Assembly (NCBI GenBank): GCA_009778255.1
Contig: WRKD01000129.1
Coordinates: 1 to 7,985, forward strand
Length of the DNA stretch: 7,985 bases
Source: Bacillota bacterium
GTDB lineage: Bacteria > Bacillota > Dehalobacteriia > UBA4068
Direction: 5' to 3'
Below the pieces are notes generated by a model. That model did not search any database, was not told the origin of the DNA, and saw only the letters and a program-made list of their open reading frames with translations. Position 1 is the first letter of the stretch; each line of letters starts with the position of its first letter. Of this stretch, positions 6,974 through 7,985 are shown one piece after another. The position numbers and the translations under genes are program-made.

Positions 6974-7985
6974 CTAAATAATAGTTGGCATTATATAGTA
7001 TAAGATATAATTATTATAAACTACGCCATTTTTCTCATAAAGGCGTAGGTGACATGGGGTTCCTGAAATATTTTCCATTATTTTACTTATTTCCGCTATA
7101 TCAGGTTTTTCATTTTTCACTTCCCCTCTTAGCCATTGTGATACATATTCATAAGCGGTTATGATCTCCAAATCTTCCCAATCCACAGTAAAATTAGCCA
7201 AACGTCCGCCTAAGCCTTTGCCCAACAGTATTTGTTTTACTTGCATTTTAACATATTCATAATCGCCATAATTATTATCATTAATTTCCATACCCAAAGC
7301 TTGCGGTAAACCAGCATAAGGAGAAGGTTGACAAGGCAGCGGAAAAATAGCCTGTGCTGCAATAATCTGCGAGATCAGTATTTGCGGCGCAAAAGCTGCG
7401 TCAGCAGAAAAAAAAGCTGTATCCTTACCATGTTTTGCTATTTTTTCCGCCACATCTTTGGTAAAAAACTTCGTTTTTTCTACATCTGAATGCGCATCTT
7501 CGGGAAGCTCCACAGGTATAAACTCCATATCTAAATCAATACATGTTTGCTCCGCTAAATCGTATTGCTGTGCATACACGCCGCTCTGCTGCTTATTAAA
7601 ATAATAAACAAGTGCTTGCGCATTCATATTGGCAGCCTGTTCGGCTGCCAATAAACCCAGGGCGGCTAAATCATAAGCCAAAACTAAATCTGCCTCTTGG
7701 GCAATTGCCATGGTTTCTTCAAGAGGGCTACAGGCAACAATAAAACAATGTTCGCGCCAGGCGGCTGCATTTGCTATAGCTGCCGCCGAACCGGGAATCG
7801 CTTGATTGATAATAAGAGCGCCAATTCCTTGGGAAGATAGTATATTGTTCACTGTTTGCCTTACTTGATCCTGTTCGGATAAATAATCTAGGGGCCAAAA
7901 AGTATGGAAAATGGCAGTTTTATCGTAGGCGACTCTGCTCTCGCCCAGTTTTTTAACAAATAAACCGGCTTTACTTTGGCTTGAT
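6974..7985 (-). CDS. DUF3798 family putative extracytoplasmic substrate-binding protein, N terminus outside window
   Basis: The frame is open from the right edge (7984) to the TAG at 6974-6976, giving 336 residues; the GTG at 7852 is internal, because the upstream codons continue the same family pattern (residues reading GESRVAYDKTAIFHTFWPLDYLSEQDQ in sense). The match to DUF3798 (PF12683), recalled from family knowledge, is good along its length: IGALIINQAIPGSAAAI, the ADLVLAYD segment, KHGKDTAFFSADAAFAP, then PSPYAGLPQALGMEI, and a C-terminal YNNYILYYI like the family's YDNYYL ending. Full members are around 400 residues with a lipoprotein or secretion signal and a periplasmic-binding-like fold of unknown ligand, so roughly 50-70 residues including the signal are missing here. 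The next gene on this strand is the M6 protease, 220 bases downstream; co-transcription is doubtful. Family call fairly sure, function unknown. Confidence 0.83.
   Translation of the reverse strand, partial: SSQSKAGLFVKKLGESRVAYDKTAIFHTFWPLDYLSEQDQVRQTVNNILSSQGIGALIINQAIPGSAAAIANAAAWREHCFIVACSPLEETMAIAQEADLVLAYDLAALGLLAAEQAANMNAQALVYYFNKQQSGVYAQQYDLAEQTCIDLDMEFIPVELPEDAHSDVEKTKFFTKDVAEKIAKHGKDTAFFSADAAFAPQILISQIIAAQAIFPLPCQPSPYAGLPQALGMEINDNNYGDYEYVKMQVKQILLGKGLGGRLANFTVDWEDLEIITAYEYVSQWLRGEVKNEKPDIAEISKIMENISGTPCHLRLYEKNGVVYNNYILYYIMPTII

Noticed and set aside
7850..7852. GTG as the start of the DUF3798 gene
   Set aside because: The frame stays open upstream to the window edge and the upstream residues fit the family; no ribosome binding site precedes the GTG.

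Overview
The window reads as chromosomal DNA of a low-to-moderate GC Bacillota (Firmicutes). This rests on strong AAGGAGG-type ribosome binding sites, a U-tailed intrinsic terminator, a Gram-positive-style lipoprotein signal, and families common in Clostridia and Negativicutes (DUF3798, M6 metallopeptidase, TelA). A genus cannot be assigned from sequence alone. I see no tRNA, rRNA, CRISPR array, insertion sequence or phage gene.

Layout from left to right. (1) The left edge holds the 5' part of a small ABM/YgiN-type monooxygenase gene on the minus strand. (2) A 282-bp AT-rich divergent intergenic region carries a promoter for each side, a 12-bp tandem repeat and a small palindrome at the predicted rightward start site. 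(3) A tight three-gene plus-strand operon runs from 557 to 4206: a TelA-family toxic-anion-resistance protein, a lipoprotein that joins a solute-binding-like domain to a von Willebrand A (VWA) domain with an intact MIDAS site, and a membrane protein with two hydrophobic segments and a long helical tail. It ends in a perfect 13-bp terminator hairpin. (4) Converging on that terminator is a minus-strand gene for a large secreted M6 (immune inhibitor A-like) zinc metalloprotease with an EF-hand-type loop and C-terminal Ig/FN3-like domains. (5) A 220-bp gap holds the protease promoter region and an unusual leader with a perfect 11-base anti-Shine-Dalgarno match that has no nearby start codon. (6) The right edge holds the C-terminal 336 residues of a DUF3798 putative substrate-binding protein, also on the minus strand.

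The three-gene operon is the most interesting part. A cytosolic TelA protein, a surface lipoprotein with a metal-dependent adhesion domain, and a membrane protein with a helical tail could form an envelope-spanning assembly. TelA and VWA proteins are known partners in Ter-type stress systems, but no TerD-like gene is visible here, so the function is inferred from domains and gene order only. The right half is devoted to extracytoplasmic proteins (a protease and a putative binding protein) on one strand; whether they are co-transcribed is unclear.
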